The notes beneath the pieces are model-generated. The model did no database searches, was not told the origin of the DNA, and saw only the letters and a list, made by a program, of their open reading frames with translations. 64,000 nt of DNA from Streptomyces sp. NBC_01016 (GTDB lineage Bacteria > Actinomycetota > Actinomycetes > Streptomycetales > Streptomycetaceae), in assembly GCF_026341035.1 (NCBI RefSeq), contig NZ_JAPEOQ010000001.1, forward strand, positions 620,001 to 684,000, written 5' to 3'. The position numbers and the translations under genes are program-made. This document shows, one piece after another, positions 55,145-64,000 of this stretch (the stretch's first letter is position 1; every line of letters begins with the position of its first letter).

Positions 55145-56101
55145 ATGCGGCGGATCGCGGGCGCCTGCCTCCTGGCCGGCGGCACGGACATCGCGGCAGG
55201 CGTCCTGCCACGGTTCGCACGCGACAGGACGGGCTCCGTCACGGAGGCACTGCCGGGCACGTACGGCCCGTACGCCGCGGCACTGGCGCTCGGCAGCGGC
55301 GTGCTACTCGTCCTGCTCGCGCACATGCTGCGGCGCCGCAAGCGACGGGCCTGGTGGGCGGTGCTCGTGCTGCTGCCGCTCGGCGCCGCCGGGCAGTTCG
55401 TGTACCGGGACTCGCCCGTGGGGGTCGTCGGCATCGCCCTGGCCCTGGTGCCGCTGTGGCTCCTGATATGCGACCGGAAGCAGTTCGACGCGCCGCCCGA
55501 CCCACGCGGCCGTTGGCACGCCCTGTCCAACTTCGTTCTCCTGGGCGCCGGTTCACTGCTGATCGGCCTCGCCGTCGTCAGCGCGCACCCGGAGCGGCTC
55601 GTCGGCGCCCCGAGCCTCGTGGACCGCCTGGAGCACGTCCTGTGCGGTCTGCTCGGCATGGAGGGGCCGCTCGTCTACGTAGGCGGCACGGCGCACACGG
55701 TCGCCCTCTCGCTCGGCACCCTCGGCCTGGTCACCGCGCTGACCACGCTCTACCTCGCGTTCCGCCCCGAGGACCCGGCCGCCCGTGACAAGGGGATCGT
55801 CTTCTCGCCCAGCGGCAAGGCGGCGGTCCGCTACCGGGTCGTGTCGGGCGTGATGCTGGCCAAGGGCGACCCCATGGGCGACGTAGAGGCGTGGCCGGGA
55901 GCCATGGAGCGCTTCATGGACGAGGCCCGGACCCACTCCTGGACGCCGGCCGTCATGGGCTGCTCCGAGACGGGGGGCGCGGTCTGGACCCGCGAGACCG
56001 GCCTCGCCGCGCGGCCCCGCCGCGAAAGGGGCGGCACCTTCGCCGGCCGCCAAAGCCGCGAGATCCCGCCCGCCGTGAAGGGCCTAGGCTTGAGGCCATG
56101 A
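55145..56101 (+). CDS. MprF/LysX-like membrane protein truncated in its catalytic domain
   Basis: ATG 55145 has GGAGG seven bases upstream and gives 318 residues. About five membrane helices fill residues 1-205. The DUF2156 lysyl-transferase domain then starts normally (GIVFSPSGKAAVRYRVVSGVMLAKGDPMGDVEAWPGAMERF...TPAVMGCSETGG) but after about 80 residues turns into an unrelated Arg-rich end (RPRRERGGTFAGRQ) and stops. The family usually has about 200 more residues. folP begins inside the last codon (ATGA), so a simple frameshift cannot restore it; a deletion is likely. Confidence 0.8.
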   Translation: MRRIAGACLLAGGTDIAAGVLPRFARDRTGSVTEALPGTYGPYAAALALGSGVLLVLLAHMLRRRKRRAWWAVLVLLPLGAAGQFVYRDSPVGVVGIALALVPLWLLICDRKQFDAPPDPRGRWHALSNFVLLGAGSLLIGLAVVSAHPERLVGAPSLVDRLEHVLCGLLGMEGPLVYVGGTAHTVALSLGTLGLVTALTTLYLAFRPEDPAARDKGIVFSPSGKAAVRYRVVSGVMLAKGDPMGDVEAWPGAMERFMDEARTHSWTPAVMGCSETGGAVWTRETGLAARPRRERGGTFAGRQSREIPPAVKGLGLRP

Positions 56102-56961
56102 GCACGTCGCAGGTCCGCCGGGGCCACGTAGCCAACCTCCCCGTTTGGGACCGCTGCGCGGTCATGGGTGTCGTCAATGTGACGCCGGATTCGTTCTCGG
56201 ACGGCGGCCGCTGGTTCGACACGACCGCCGCGATCAAGCACGGCCTCGACCTGGTCGGCGAGGGCGCCGACCTCGTGGACGTCGGCGGCGAGTCCACCCG
56301 TCCGGGCGCCAGCCGCGTCGACGAGGACGAGGAGCTCAGGCGCGTCATCCCCGTCGTACGAGGGCTCGCCTCCGAAGGCGTGACGATCTCGGTCGACACC
56401 ATGCGGGCCTCCGTCGCCGAGCAGTCCCTCGCCGCGGGCGCCTCCCTGGTCAACGACGTGAGCGGCGGCCTCTCCGACCCGGAGATGGTCCCGGTCGTCG
56501 CCGCCACGGGAGCGCCCTTCGTCGTGATGCACTGGCGCGGCCTCCTGGAGGGCACCAATGTGCCCGGCACCTACGAGGACGTCGTCTCCGAAGTCGTGAA
56601 CGAGCTCCACGCGCGCGTGGAGGCCGCCCTCGAGGGCGGCATCGCCCCCGACCGCATCGTCCTCGACCCGGGCCTCGGCTTCTCCAAGAACGCCGAGCAC
56701 GACCTCTCCCTGCTCGCCCATCTCGACCGGCTGCACGCGCTCGGCCACCCGGTTCTCGTCGCGGCCTCCCGCAAGCGGTTCCTCGGCCACGTCCTCGCCG
56801 GTGAGCAGGGCGCCCCGCCGCCCGCCCGTGAGCGCGACGCCGCCACCGCCGCCGTCTCCGCGCTGGCCGCGCAGGCGGGCGCCTGGGCCGTACGCGTCCA
56901 CGAGGTGCGGGCCACCGCCGACGCCGTCCGCGTGGCACGCGCGGTCGAAGGAGCCCAGTGA
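56098..56961 (+). CDS. folP: Dihydropteroate synthase
   Basis: FolP joins hydroxymethyl-dihydropterin pyrophosphate and p-aminobenzoate; it is the sulfonamide target. The 287-residue TIM barrel has GVVNVTPDSFSDGG, VDVGGESTRPGA, SVDTMRASVA, NDVSGG, LDPGLGFSKNAEHD and SRKRFLG. Its ATG overlaps the stop of the truncated LysX-like gene (ATGA) and its stop overlaps the next gene (GTGA). Confidence 0.97.
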   Translation: MSTSQVRRGHVANLPVWDRCAVMGVVNVTPDSFSDGGRWFDTTAAIKHGLDLVGEGADLVDVGGESTRPGASRVDEDEELRRVIPVVRGLASEGVTISVDTMRASVAEQSLAAGASLVNDVSGGLSDPEMVPVVAATGAPFVVMHWRGLLEGTNVPGTYEDVVSEVVNELHARVEAALEGGIAPDRIVLDPGLGFSKNAEHDLSLLAHLDRLHALGHPVLVAASRKRFLGHVLAGEQGAPPPARERDAATAAVSALAAQAGAWAVRVHEVRATADAVRVARAVEGAQ

Positions 56962-57479
56962 CCGAGGCCGACGTCCAAGCCGTCGACACCGCCAACCGCA
57001 CCTACTACGAAGCCGTCGAACGCGGCGCCTTCGAAGAACTCACCGCCCTGTGGCTCGCCCCCGAAGACGTCGAGTACGCCGAGGACGCCGACCCGGACGA
57101 GGCCGAGGACACCTCCGTCAGCTGCGTGCACCCCGGCTGGCCGGTGCTCACGGGCCGGGGCGAGGTGCTCCGCTCGTATGCGCTGATCATGGCGAACACG
57201 GAGTACATCCAGTTCTTCCTGACCGACGTGCAGATCAGCGTCGTCGCCGACACCGCCCTGGTGACCTGCACGGAGAACATCCTCAGCGGCGGCCCCGCCC
57301 CCAAGGAGGGCGACGAGCTCGGCCCGCTCGTCGGCCAGCGCGTCGTCGCCACCAACGTGTTCCGGCGCACCCGCGAGGGCTGGAAGATCTGGTCGCACCA
57401 CGCCTCCCCCGTGCTCGCCGACGCGGACGACGAATCCGATGAGATGGACAAGGGGGACGACGGCGGATCACCCGCCTGA
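56958..57479 (+). CDS. NTF2-like (SnoaL-fold) protein
   Basis: The GTG start overlaps folP (GTGA). The 173-residue protein has an NTF2-like cone fold: VDTANRTYYEAVERGAFEELTALWL, HPGWPVLTGRGEVLRSYALIMANTEYIQFF, VFRRTREGWKIWSHHASPV. The C-terminal tail is acidic. The same gene sits between folP and folB in other streptomycetes, as I recall; its role in folate synthesis is unknown. Confidence 0.88.
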   Translation: MTEADVQAVDTANRTYYEAVERGAFEELTALWLAPEDVEYAEDADPDEAEDTSVSCVHPGWPVLTGRGEVLRSYALIMANTEYIQFFLTDVQISVVADTALVTCTENILSGGPAPKEGDELGPLVGQRVVATNVFRRTREGWKIWSHHASPVLADADDESDEMDKGDDGGSPA

Positions 57480-57651
57480 GTGGGTAGGCGCCCTCACAGA
57501 GCACGAAACCCGGATGCGAGATTGCGCTCCTGACCGCCTGGGTATGGGCGGCTACCAGCAGAGAGCGCACCGTGGGGCGGGTGTGCCGGGTGGGATCAGT
57601 CATAGCCCCCGCGGGCCGGTGGTGTCAGTGCTCGCAGGTAGATTCGATCGA

Positions 57652-57687
57652 GGCCGGGACATCGACCGCACATCGATGCGTCCGGCC
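57652..57687 (+). promoter_or_regulatory. Nested hairpin in the folB leader
   Basis: GGCCGGGAC (57652-57660) pairs with GTCCGGCC (57680-57687, one bulge), and inside it ATCGA pairs with TCGAT around a 7-base loop. It ends 28 bases before the folB GTG, inside a 236-bp gap. It could attenuate or protect folB-folK mRNA; inference. Confidence 0.4.
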
Positions 57688-57715
57688 TTCAACGACGACT
57701 GCAGGAGTGATTCGC

Positions 57716-58075
57716 GTGGATCGTGTCGCGCTGCGCGGCCTCAAGGCCCGTGGGCACCATGGCGTCTTCCCCAAGGAACGCGAGGAAGGCCAGACCTTCA
57801 TCGTGGACCTGGTGCTCGGCCTGGACACGCGAGCGGCCGCGGCCGACGACGACCTGGCGAAGACCGTGCACTACGGCATCGTGGCGGAGGAGGTCGTGGC
57901 CGTTGTCGCGGGCGACCCCGTGGATCTCATCGAGACACTCGCCGAGCGCATCGCCCAGACATGCCTGAAGCACGAAGGCGTCCAGGAGGTCGAGGTCTGC
58001 GTCCACAAGCCGGACGCGCCGATCACCGTGCCCTTCGACGACGTGACCGTCACCATCATCCGGAGCCGAGTATGA
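57716..58075 (+). CDS. folB: Dihydroneopterin aldolase
   Basis: FolB cleaves dihydroneopterin to hydroxymethyl-dihydropterin. The 119-residue protein has RVALRGLKARGHHGVFPKEREEGQTFIVDL, the YGIVAEEV segment and the catalytic-Lys region VCVHKPDAPI. GTG 57716 has AGGAG nine bases upstream. Its stop overlaps the folK ATG by 4 bases. Confidence 0.96.
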   Translation: MDRVALRGLKARGHHGVFPKEREEGQTFIVDLVLGLDTRAAAADDDLAKTVHYGIVAEEVVAVVAGDPVDLIETLAERIAQTCLKHEGVQEVEVCVHKPDAPITVPFDDVTVTIIRSRV

Positions 58076-58671
58076 ACAACACTCCGTTCGACCCGACCGT
58101 CCAGCCGGTGCCGACCTCCGTGGTGGAGCAGGTCGACGCCGCCGACACCACGCTCTCCAACCCCAAGCGCGCCGTGATCTCCCTCGGCGCGAACCTGGGC
58201 AACCGCCTTGAGACCCTCCAGGGCGCAGTCGACGCCTTGGAGGACACCCCCGGCGTCCGCGTCAAAGCCGTCTCGCCCGTCTACGAGACGGAGCCCTGGG
58301 GCGTCGCCCCGGAGAGCCAGCCCTCGTACTTCAACGCCGTCGTCGTCCTGAAGACGACGCTGCCGCCGTCCTCGCTCCTGGAGCGCGCGCACGCGGTCGA
58401 GGAGGCCTTCCACCGGGTACGGGACGAGCGCTGGGGCTCCCGCACCATCGACGTCGACATCGTCGCGTACGCCGATGAGGTCTCGGACGACCCGTACCTC
58501 ACGCTCCCCCACCCGCGGGCCCACGAGCGGGCCTTCGTGCTCGTCCCCTGGCACGACGTGGAGCCGGAGGCCCAGCTTCCGGGGCACGGTGCGGTCGCCC
58601 AGCTGCTCGACGACGTGACCCGCGCGGGCGTCGCGGCACGCGCCGACCTGGAACTCCACCTCCCCGACTAA
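58072..58671 (+). CDS. folK: 2-amino-4-hydroxy-6-hydroxymethyldihydropteridine pyrophosphokinase
   Basis: FolK activates the pterin for FolP. The 199-residue protein has VISLGANLGNRLETLQGAVDAL, SPVYETEPWG, and the ATP/Mg motif VRDERWGSRTIDVDIVAY followed by LPHPRAHERAFVLVP. An N-terminal extension of about 30 residues is present. Its ATG overlaps folB (ATGA), so the two are coupled. Confidence 0.96.
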   Translation: MNNTPFDPTVQPVPTSVVEQVDAADTTLSNPKRAVISLGANLGNRLETLQGAVDALEDTPGVRVKAVSPVYETEPWGVAPESQPSYFNAVVVLKTTLPPSSLLERAHAVEEAFHRVRDERWGSRTIDVDIVAYADEVSDDPYLTLPHPRAHERAFVLVPWHDVEPEAQLPGHGAVAQLLDDVTRAGVAARADLELHLPD

Positions 58672-58718
58672 TCGTTAGGGTCTACCGGACACGGTTTACG
58701 GCCACTGGAATCAGGGCC

Positions 58719-59228
58719 ATGACGGACGAGGGGCGACCAACCGGGATGAAGCAACTGCGCATCAGGACGTTGGTCGGCCTCTTCGCCGTCGCCGGAGTGC
58801 TGTCCTGGGCGGGCGCCCGCCTGTGGGACTCGCTCGGCACGCTGCCGAAGGTCCCGCTGGCCGCACCCATCGTGCTCGCCGTGATCGCCGTCGTGCTGCT
58901 CGCGACGGCCCTGTCCATCCGCTCCCGGCTGCGTGCACAGCGTGAGCGCCGCCCCGAGGCCAAGGGCGTCGACCCCATGATGGCGGCGCGCGCCCTGGTC
59001 TTCGGCCAGGCCAGCGCCCTGGTCGCGGCGCTCGTGGCCGGCATGTACGGCGGCACCGGCGTCTTCCTGCTGGAGTCCCTGGACGTCCCGGCCCGCCGCG
59101 ACCAGGCGATCTACGCCGGACTCTCGGTGCTCGCCGGAATCGGCGTCGTCGCGGCGGCCATGTTCCTGGAGCGCATCTGCAAGCTCCCGGAGGACGAGGA
59201 CCCCGAGCAGGCGGCACCGGCCGCCTAG
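58719..59228 (+). CDS. DUF3180 membrane protein
   Basis: The 169-residue protein (start 58719; ATG 58746 is a plausible alternative beginning MKQLRIRTLVG) has four membrane helices: LVGLFAVAGVLSWAGARLW, AAPIVLAVIAVVLLATAL, ALVFGQASALVAALVAGMYGG and AGLSVLAGIGVVAAAMFL. The family is typical of actinobacterial folate operons directly after folK. Function unknown. Confidence 0.88.
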   Translation: MTDEGRPTGMKQLRIRTLVGLFAVAGVLSWAGARLWDSLGTLPKVPLAAPIVLAVIAVVLLATALSIRSRLRAQRERRPEAKGVDPMMAARALVFGQASALVAALVAGMYGGTGVFLLESLDVPARRDQAIYAGLSVLAGIGVVAAAMFLERICKLPEDEDPEQAAPAA

Positions 59229-59251
59229 GTCCCGCCGCACGCCCCGGAATC

Positions 59252-59275
59252 GCGCATCAGCGCATCAGCGCATCA
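59252..59275. repeat. Octamer GCGCATCA repeated three times at the folE end
   Basis: Copies at 59252, 59260 and 59268; the last contains the folE stop codon (minus strand). Confidence 0.9.
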
Positions 59276-59878
59276 GCGCCCGATGATCAGGCTCATCGCC
59301 TCGCTGCGGGTGGCGGAGTCGCGCAGCTGACCGCGCACCGCCGACGTGATCGTCTTCGCGCCGGGCTTGCGCACCCCGCGCATCGACATGCACATGTGCT
59401 CGCACTCCACGACAACGATCACGCCGCGCGGCTCCAGGATCTCCATCAGGGAGTCCGCGATCTGCGTCGTCAGACGCTCCTGGACCTGCGGACGGCGGGC
59501 GTACACGTCGACCAGCCGGGCCAGCTTCGACAGGCCCGTGATCTTGCCGTCGGAGGACGGGATGTAGCCGACGTGGGCGACCCCGACGAAGGGGACCAGA
59601 TGGTGCTCGCAGCTGCTCTGCACCTCGATGTCCTTCACCAGGACCATCTCGTCGTGCCCCAGGTCGAACGTCGTCGTCAGGACGTCCTCGGGCTGCTGCC
59701 ACAGGCCCGCGAATATCTCCCTGTACGCGCGGGCGACCCGCCCCGGCGTCTCCCGCAGGCCCTCGCGGTCCGGGTCCTCGCCGACCGCGATGAGCAGCTC
59801 ACGCACGGCGTTCTCGGCCCGCTTCTCGTCGAACTCGCCGATCGAGCCCTCGCCGTCCAGCGTCACCGGGTCGGTCAT
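59273..59878 (-). CDS. folE: GTP cyclohydrolase I
   Basis: FolE converts GTP to dihydroneopterin triphosphate, the entry to folate. The 201-residue protein has the [13 protein letters not shown] segment, zinc ligands in [20 protein letters not shown] and [17 protein letters not shown], and [10 protein letters not shown]. It is the last gene of the minus-strand group tilS-hpt-ftsH-folE and faces the folP-folB-folK group. Confidence 0.97.
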   Translation of the reverse strand: MTDPVTLDGEGSIGEFDEKRAENAVRELLIAVGEDPDREGLRETPGRVARAYREIFAGLWQQPEDVLTTTFDLGHDEMVLVKDIEVQSSCEHHLVPFVGVAHVGYIPSSDGKITGLSKLARLVDVYARRPQVQERLTTQIADSLMEILEPRGVIVVVECEHMCMSMRGVRKPGAKTITSAVRGQLRDSATRSEAMSLIIGR

Positions 59879-59997
59879 CAGGTGCCTCTTTCTCTACTTA
59901 CATCCCGCGCGGCAGCGCAAAGGCCGCGTCCCCCACACCGTAAAGCGTGGGGGACGCGGCCTGCATTCCGGGTCTGGCCTGCCCAATGAGGGCGGGG

Positions 59998-62040
59998 TCA
60001 GCTCTCGGGGCGCTCTTCCTTCACCGTGTCCACCGGGGTGGTGGACTCGATGGCGGGCGCCGCCCCGTTCGTCAGTGAGAGCTCCTTGGGGGAGAGCACC
60101 GGCGGGCGGGTCGAGGGGGTGCGGCGGTTGGAGCCGGTCCACGCGGGGCGGGCCGGGCGCTTCACGATCGGAGCGAAGATCTCTGCGATCTGCTCCTTGT
60201 TCAGCGTCTCCTTCTCGAGCAGCGCGAGGACCAGGTTGTCGAGAACGTCGCGGTTCTCGACGAGGATCTCCCAGGCCTCGTTGTGCGCCGTCTCGATGAG
60301 CTTCTTGACCTCTTCGTCGACGAGCGCGGCGACCTCTTCCGAGTAGTCGCGCTGGTGACCCATCTCGCGGCCCAGGAAGGGCTCCGAGTTGTCGCCGCCG
60401 AACTTGATCGCGCCGAGCCGCTCCGTCATGCCGTACTGCGTGACCATCGCGCGGGCCGTACCTGTGGCCTTCTCGATGTCGTTCGCAGCGCCCGTCGTCG
60501 GGTCGTGGAAGACGAGCTCCTCGGCCGCGCGCCCGCCCAGCATGTAGGCGAGCTGGTCAAGCATCTCGTTGCGCGTGGTCGAGTACTTGTCCTCCTCCGG
60601 GAGCACCATCGTGTACCCGAGCGCGCGGCCGCGGGACAGGATCGTGATCTTGTGGACCGGGTCGGAGTTCGGCGAGGCCGCCGCGACCAGGGCGTGACCG
60701 CCCTCGTGGTACGCGGTGATCTTCTTTTCCTTGTCCGACATGATCCGGGTCCGCTTCTGCGGGCCCGCGACCACACGGTCGATCGCCTCGTCGAGCATGA
60801 GGTTGTCGATCAGCTTCCGGTTCGAGCGGGCCGTAAGGAGCGCGGCCTCGTTCAACACGTTGGAGAGATCGGCACCGGTGAAGCCCGGCGTACGGCGGGC
60901 GACGGCCGACAGGTCGACGTCCGGAGCGACCGGCTTGCCCTTCTGGTGAACCTTGAGGATCTCCAGACGGCCCTGCATGTCCGGACGGTCGACCGCGATC
61001 TGGCGGTCGAAACGGCCGGGACGCAGCAGCGCCGGGTCGAGGATGTCGGGCCGGTTCGTGGCGGCGATCAGGATGACGCCGCCCTTCACGTCGAAGCCGT
61101 CCATCTCGACGAGCAGCTGGTTGAGCGTCTGCTCGCGCTCGTCGTGTCCACCGCCGAGTCCGGCACCACGGTGCCGGCCGACCGCGTCGATCTCGTCGAC
61201 GAAGACGATCGCCGGAGCGTTCGCCTTGGCCTGCTCGAAGAGGTCACGGACACGGGAGGCACCGACACCGACGAACATCTCGACGAAGTCGGAACCGGAG
61301 ATCGAGTAGAACGGGACGCCCGCCTCACCCGCGACAGCGCGCGCGAGCAGGGTCTTGCCCGTTCCGGGCGGGCCGTACAGGAGTACGCCCTTGGGAATCT
61401 TGGCGCCGACAGCCTGGAACTTGGCCGGTTCCTGGAGGAACTCCTTGATCTCGTGGAGCTCCTCGACGGCCTCGTCGCTGCCGGCGACGTCGGAGAACGT
61501 CGTCTTGGGGGTGTCCTTGGTGATGAGCTTGGCCTTGGACTTCCCGAACTGCATGACTCGGGAGCCGCCGCCCTGCATCTGGTTCATCAGGAACAAGAAC
61601 ACGACGACGATGAGAACGAAGGGCAGCAGCGAGAGCAGGATGCCCACGAAGGGGTTCTGCTTCGACGGCGAGACGGTGTACCCGTCCGGAATCTGCTTGT
61701 CCTCGAACTTGGCCTGGAGACTCTTGGCCACGTCGACGCCCTGGTCGCCGATGTAGCTGGCCTGGATCTTGGTCGAGCCGTCGACCTTTTGGCCGTCCTT
61801 CAGCTCGACCTTGATTGTGCTCTCATCGCCGGTGGTCAGCTTGGCCGACTCCACCTTGTTGTCGTTGATGGCCTGAATTACCTGGCCGGTGTCCACCGTC
61901 TTGTAGCCGCCGGACGAACCGACGACCTGCATCAACACGACCACGGCAAGGACGGCCAGCACGATCCACATGACCGGCCCACGGAAGTATCGCTTCACGT
62001 CCATCCATACGGAGCGGTGCCGCCCCGTCCCTCCTGCCAT
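59998..62040 (-). CDS. ftsH: ATP-dependent zinc metalloprotease FtsH
   Basis: The 680-residue membrane AAA+ protease has two membrane helices (about 23-40 and 130-150), Walker [13 protein letters not shown], Walker [40 protein letters not shown] and zinc motif HEGGH. The C-terminal tail is Pro/Thr-rich. ATG 62040 has no Shine-Dalgarno and may be leaderless; an internal ATG at 62004 ([10 protein letters not shown]) is an alternative start. It degrades misfolded membrane and regulatory proteins. A 15-nt palindrome lies 51 bp upstream. Confidence 0.97.
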   Translation of the reverse strand: MAGGTGRHRSVWMDVKRYFRGPVMWIVLAVLAVVVLMQVVGSSGGYKTVDTGQVIQAINDNKVESAKLTTGDESTIKVELKDGQKVDGSTKIQASYIGDQGVDVAKSLQAKFEDKQIPDGYTVSPSKQNPFVGILLSLLPFVLIVVVFLFLMNQMQGGGSRVMQFGKSKAKLITKDTPKTTFSDVAGSDEAVEELHEIKEFLQEPAKFQAVGAKIPKGVLLYGPPGTGKTLLARAVAGEAGVPFYSISGSDFVEMFVGVGASRVRDLFEQAKANAPAIVFVDEIDAVGRHRGAGLGGGHDEREQTLNQLLVEMDGFDVKGGVILIAATNRPDILDPALLRPGRFDRQIAVDRPDMQGRLEILKVHQKGKPVAPDVDLSAVARRTPGFTGADLSNVLNEAALLTARSNRKLIDNLMLDEAIDRVVAGPQKRTRIMSDKEKKITAYHEGGHALVAAASPNSDPVHKITILSRGRALGYTMVLPEEDKYSTTRNEMLDQLAYMLGGRAAEELVFHDPTTGAANDIEKATGTARAMVTQYGMTERLGAIKFGGDNSEPFLGREMGHQRDYSEEVAALVDEEVKKLIETAHNEAWEILVENRDVLDNLVLALLEKETLNKEQIAEIFAPIVKRPARPAWTGSNRRTPSTRPPVLSPKELSLTNGAAPAIESTTPVDTVKEERPES

Positions 62041-62090
62041 AGTGAGTTTGATAAGGCTGTTTGGAGCTCTTGGTGCTGTTGTAGCTGTTT

Positions 62091-62105
62091 GAAGAACTGT
62101 TCTTC
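62091..62105. promoter_or_regulatory. Palindrome upstream of ftsH
   Basis: GAAGAAC-T-GTTCTTC, a perfect 7-bp inverted repeat about one base, 51 bp before the ftsH ATG in a 187-bp AT-richer gap. It may be an operator; the binding protein is unknown. Confidence 0.4.
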
Positions 62106-62227
62106 GGACGGTACCCCAGCATTGTCACCCGAAGCCGCAGGGGACAACCGGGAATCTGCCCTTCGCATGCTCCAACGGCGGGAAACCCGCGAGGGTTCCC
62201 GTCCCCGCGATCAGGGCTGACGATTCC

Positions 62228-62788
62228 TCAGCCGCCGTAGACGTGCGGCGCGAGGGTGCCGACGAACGGCAGGTTCCGGTACTTCTCCGCGTAGTCCAGG
62301 CCGTAACCGACCACGAACTCGTTCGGGATGTCGAAGCCGACCCACTTCACGTCGATGTCGACCTTGGCCGCCTCCGGCTTGCGCAGCAGCGTGCACACCT
62401 CGAGGGAGGCGGGCTCGCGCGAGCCGAGGTTGGTGAGCAGCCAGGACAGCGTCAGACCGGAGTCGATGATGTCCTCGACGATCAGGACGTGCTTGTCCTT
62501 GATGTCGGTGTCGAGGTCCTTGAGGATCCGCACGACGCCGGAGGACTGGGTGCCCGAGCCGTACGAGGACACCGCCATCCAGTCCATGGTGAGCGGGGTG
62601 GACAGGGCGCGAGCCAGGTCCGCCATGACCATCACGGCGCCCTTGAGCACCCCGACGATCAGCAGGTCCTTGCCCGCGTACTCCGCGTCGACCTTCGCGG
62701 CCAGCTCGGCCAGCTTCGCGTCGATCTCTTCCTTGGTGATGAGCACCGACTGAAGGTCGGTGCCCATGTCTTTCGCGTCCACCCGCAT
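62228..62788 (-). CDS. hpt: Hypoxanthine phosphoribosyltransferase
   Basis: Hpt salvages hypoxanthine and guanine with PRPP. From ATG 62788 ([21 protein letters not shown]) the protein has 186 residues, the usual length. The PRPP motif is [18 protein letters not shown], with [16 protein letters not shown] and [20 protein letters not shown]. The in-frame extension to 62860 would overlap tilS and is rejected. Confidence 0.96.
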   Translation of the reverse strand: MRVDAKDMGTDLQSVLITKEEIDAKLAELAAKVDAEYAGKDLLIVGVLKGAVMVMADLARALSTPLTMDWMAVSSYGSGTQSSGVVRILKDLDTDIKDKHVLIVEDIIDSGLTLSWLLTNLGSREPASLEVCTLLRKPEAAKVDIDVKWVGFDIPNEFVVGYGLDYAEKYRNLPFVGTLAPHVYGG

Positions 62789-62831
62789 CACTTTCGGTCG
62801 TCCCACCGGCCGCCGCGACGTGACCGTCGAG

Positions 62832-63830
62832 TCAGCCTTGCCGGATGACCAGTCTGCCACCCTGCCGCTGAGCGAGAACTTTGCCCGGCAGATTGATCTC
62901 TCCCTGGCCCCGCCACCCCGTGATCAGGCGGTCGACCTCCTCGATGTGCCGGGCGAACAGCGCACCGGCGGGGGCGCCCGCCTCGATGGCCGTCCTGCGC
63001 AGGATTCTGCGGCGCACGGCGGGCGGCAGAGCGTAGAGCTTGGCGCATTCGAGGAGTCCGGCCGCGTCCCGTACGGACTCGGCGGCGTCACGGGCCCAGG
63101 TGTCGAGCGCGTCGGCGTCGTCGCGCGACAGCTGGGCCGTACGGGCGAGAGCCTCGACGACGCCCTTGCCGAGCGCCTTCTCCAGGGCGGGCAGGCCCTC
63201 GTGCCGGAGCCTGGACCTGGTGTACGCCGGGTCGGTGTTGTGCGGGTCGTCCCAGACGGGCAGGTGCTGGACGAGGCAGGCCTTGCGGGCGGTCTGCCGG
63301 TCGAGCGTGAGGAAGGGGCGTCGGTAGCGGCCGCCGGTCCCCGACATGGCGGCCATCCCGGACAGGGAGCGGATGCCGGAGCCGCGGGCGAGACCGAGCA
63401 GGACCGTCTCGGCCTGGTCGTCGCGGGTGTGGCCGAGCAGGACGGCGGCGGCGCCGTGGGTCTCCGCGGCGGCGTCGAGGGCGGCGTAGCGGGCGTCGCG
63501 GGCGGCCGCTTCGGGGCCTCCGTCACGGCCCACGTCGACGGCGACGGACTCGACGGGCTTCAGGCCGAGGGCGGCCAGGCGCAGAACGACGTCCTCGGCG
63601 CGGGCGTCGGAGCCGGGCTGCAGGCCGTGGTCGACGGTGATGCCACCGGCGCGGATGCCGAGTTTGGGGGCCTCGAAGGCGAGGGCGGAGGCGAGGGCCA
63701 TGGAGTCGGCTCCGCCGGAGCAGGCGACGAGCACCACGGGCTCGGCATCCGGATGGGAGTCGTTGAGGATGTCGTGGAGGACGCGGCGGACCGCCAGGCG
63801 TATCGCCGCGACCGCAGGATGGGGACCCAT
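62832..63830 (-). CDS. tilS: tRNA(Ile)-lysidine synthase
   Basis: TilS turns C34 of tRNA-Ile(CAU) into lysidine so that it reads AUA. The 332-residue PP-loop ATPase has [18 protein letters not shown] (SGGxDS), [12 protein letters not shown] and [22 protein letters not shown]. The C-terminal substrate domain is short, as in actinobacterial TilS. It is followed by hpt (43-bp gap), a common pairing with ftsH downstream. Confidence 0.96.
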   Translation of the reverse strand: MGPHPAVAAIRLAVRRVLHDILNDSHPDAEPVVLVACSGGADSMALASALAFEAPKLGIRAGGITVDHGLQPGSDARAEDVVLRLAALGLKPVESVAVDVGRDGGPEAAARDARYAALDAAAETHGAAAVLLGHTRDDQAETVLLGLARGSGIRSLSGMAAMSGTGGRYRRPFLTLDRQTARKACLVQHLPVWDDPHNTDPAYTRSRLRHEGLPALEKALGKGVVEALARTAQLSRDDADALDTWARDAAESVRDAAGLLECAKLYALPPAVRRRILRRTAIEAGAPAGALFARHIEEVDRLITGWRGQGEINLPGKVLAQRQGGRLVIRQG

Positions 63831-64000
63831 GTCCGGTTCCCTTCATTCCGTTGTCTGGGGGGTGGGCGCTGCTGGGAAACTCGAACCGGACCAGCGCCGG
63901 CTGACCCGGCTCATTCGCTCAACGGTGACCGGGTGAGATCGGTCACGCAGAGTGTGTCGATGGTGACAGAGCCGAGCGGTTCCCCGAGCATTGCACGCCA
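63831..64000. other. Window edge upstream of tilS, no recognised gene
   Basis: A minus-strand frame is open from the edge to a TGA at 63911-63913 (ending LTRSPLSE). Its third-codon GC is only about 70 percent, unlike its neighbours. It may be the tail of a gene outside the window or promoter DNA; I cannot decide. Confidence 0.3.

Noticed and set aside
55980..56101. Frameshift in the LysX-like gene with the rest encoded in another frame
   Set aside because: folP starts at 56098, leaving no room for the missing 200 residues in any frame; a deletion fits better.
57439..57715. Possible gene between the NTF2-like gene and folB
   Set aside because: Only shadow frames are open; the stretch has promoter-like and hairpin DNA instead.
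62788..62860. Longer hpt start at 62860
   Set aside because: It would overlap the tilS end and adds 24 residues not seen in the family; 62788 gives the standard N terminus.

Overview
The window is 64 kb of very GC-rich DNA with strong third-codon GC bias, frequent GTG starts and gene content and order that point to the core chromosome of a Streptomyces. Landmark genes are ilvD, radA-disA, mutY, the sigE-cseA-cseB-cseC envelope-stress operon, clpC, lsr2, the coaX-nadC-nadB-panC run, folP-folB-folK, folE, ftsH, hpt and tilS. I see no tRNA, rRNA, CRISPR array, insertion sequence, integrase or attachment site. Species identity cannot be read from the window.

Layout. 1-12.4 kb: the end of a Ser/Thr kinase with a beta-propeller, ilvD, a TetR/isomerase pair, a Ppx/GppA phosphatase, a cysteine-rich protein, a one-piece sigma-like/zinc-finger/membrane/BACON protein, radA and disA. 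12.4-17.1 kb: a PAP2 phosphatase facing a two-component system, with one shared palindromic motif in front of both, then a repeat-filled non-coding stretch and mutY. 17.2-21 kb: the sigE-cse operon, with in-frame repeats around cseA and in cseC. 21-25 kb: two TetR-controlled divergent units (an atypical SDR; an MFS exporter), each with a clear operator. 25-29.1 kb: an M23 peptidase with a structured leader and a 1006-residue NACHT-LRR protein, the most likely accessory defence gene. 29-35.3 kb: clpC, lsr2, an ArgA-like acetyltransferase, a BlaI-type regulator and small proteins. 35.3-40.8 kb: a tightly overlapping cofactor operon (NAD and CoA). 41-46 kb: an aldolase-like PLP enzyme, an ArsR regulator and a second NarL-type two-component system. 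45.8-49.9 kb: a MidA-type methyltransferase converging on a stand-alone NuoD paralogue, then two PH-domain membrane proteins. 50-55 kb: an osmoprotectant ABC importer split into divergent units. 55-59.2 kb: a MprF/LysX-like gene cut short at the folate operon, then folP, folB and folK. 59.3-63.8 kb: folE, ftsH, hpt and tilS on the minus strand.

How it works together. Envelope homeostasis recurs: SigE/CseABC, a PAP2 lipid phosphatase with its own sensor, an M23 hydrolase, a MprF relative, FtsH and ClpC. Cofactor supply is the second theme: folate, NAD, pantothenate/CoA and branched-chain amino acids. The strongest second looks are the NACHT-LRR gene; the NuoD paralogue, which lacks the quinone-site Tyr, beside its probable methyltransferase; the shared PAP2/two-component box; the sigma/anti-sigma/BACON fusion; and the truncated LysX-like gene.
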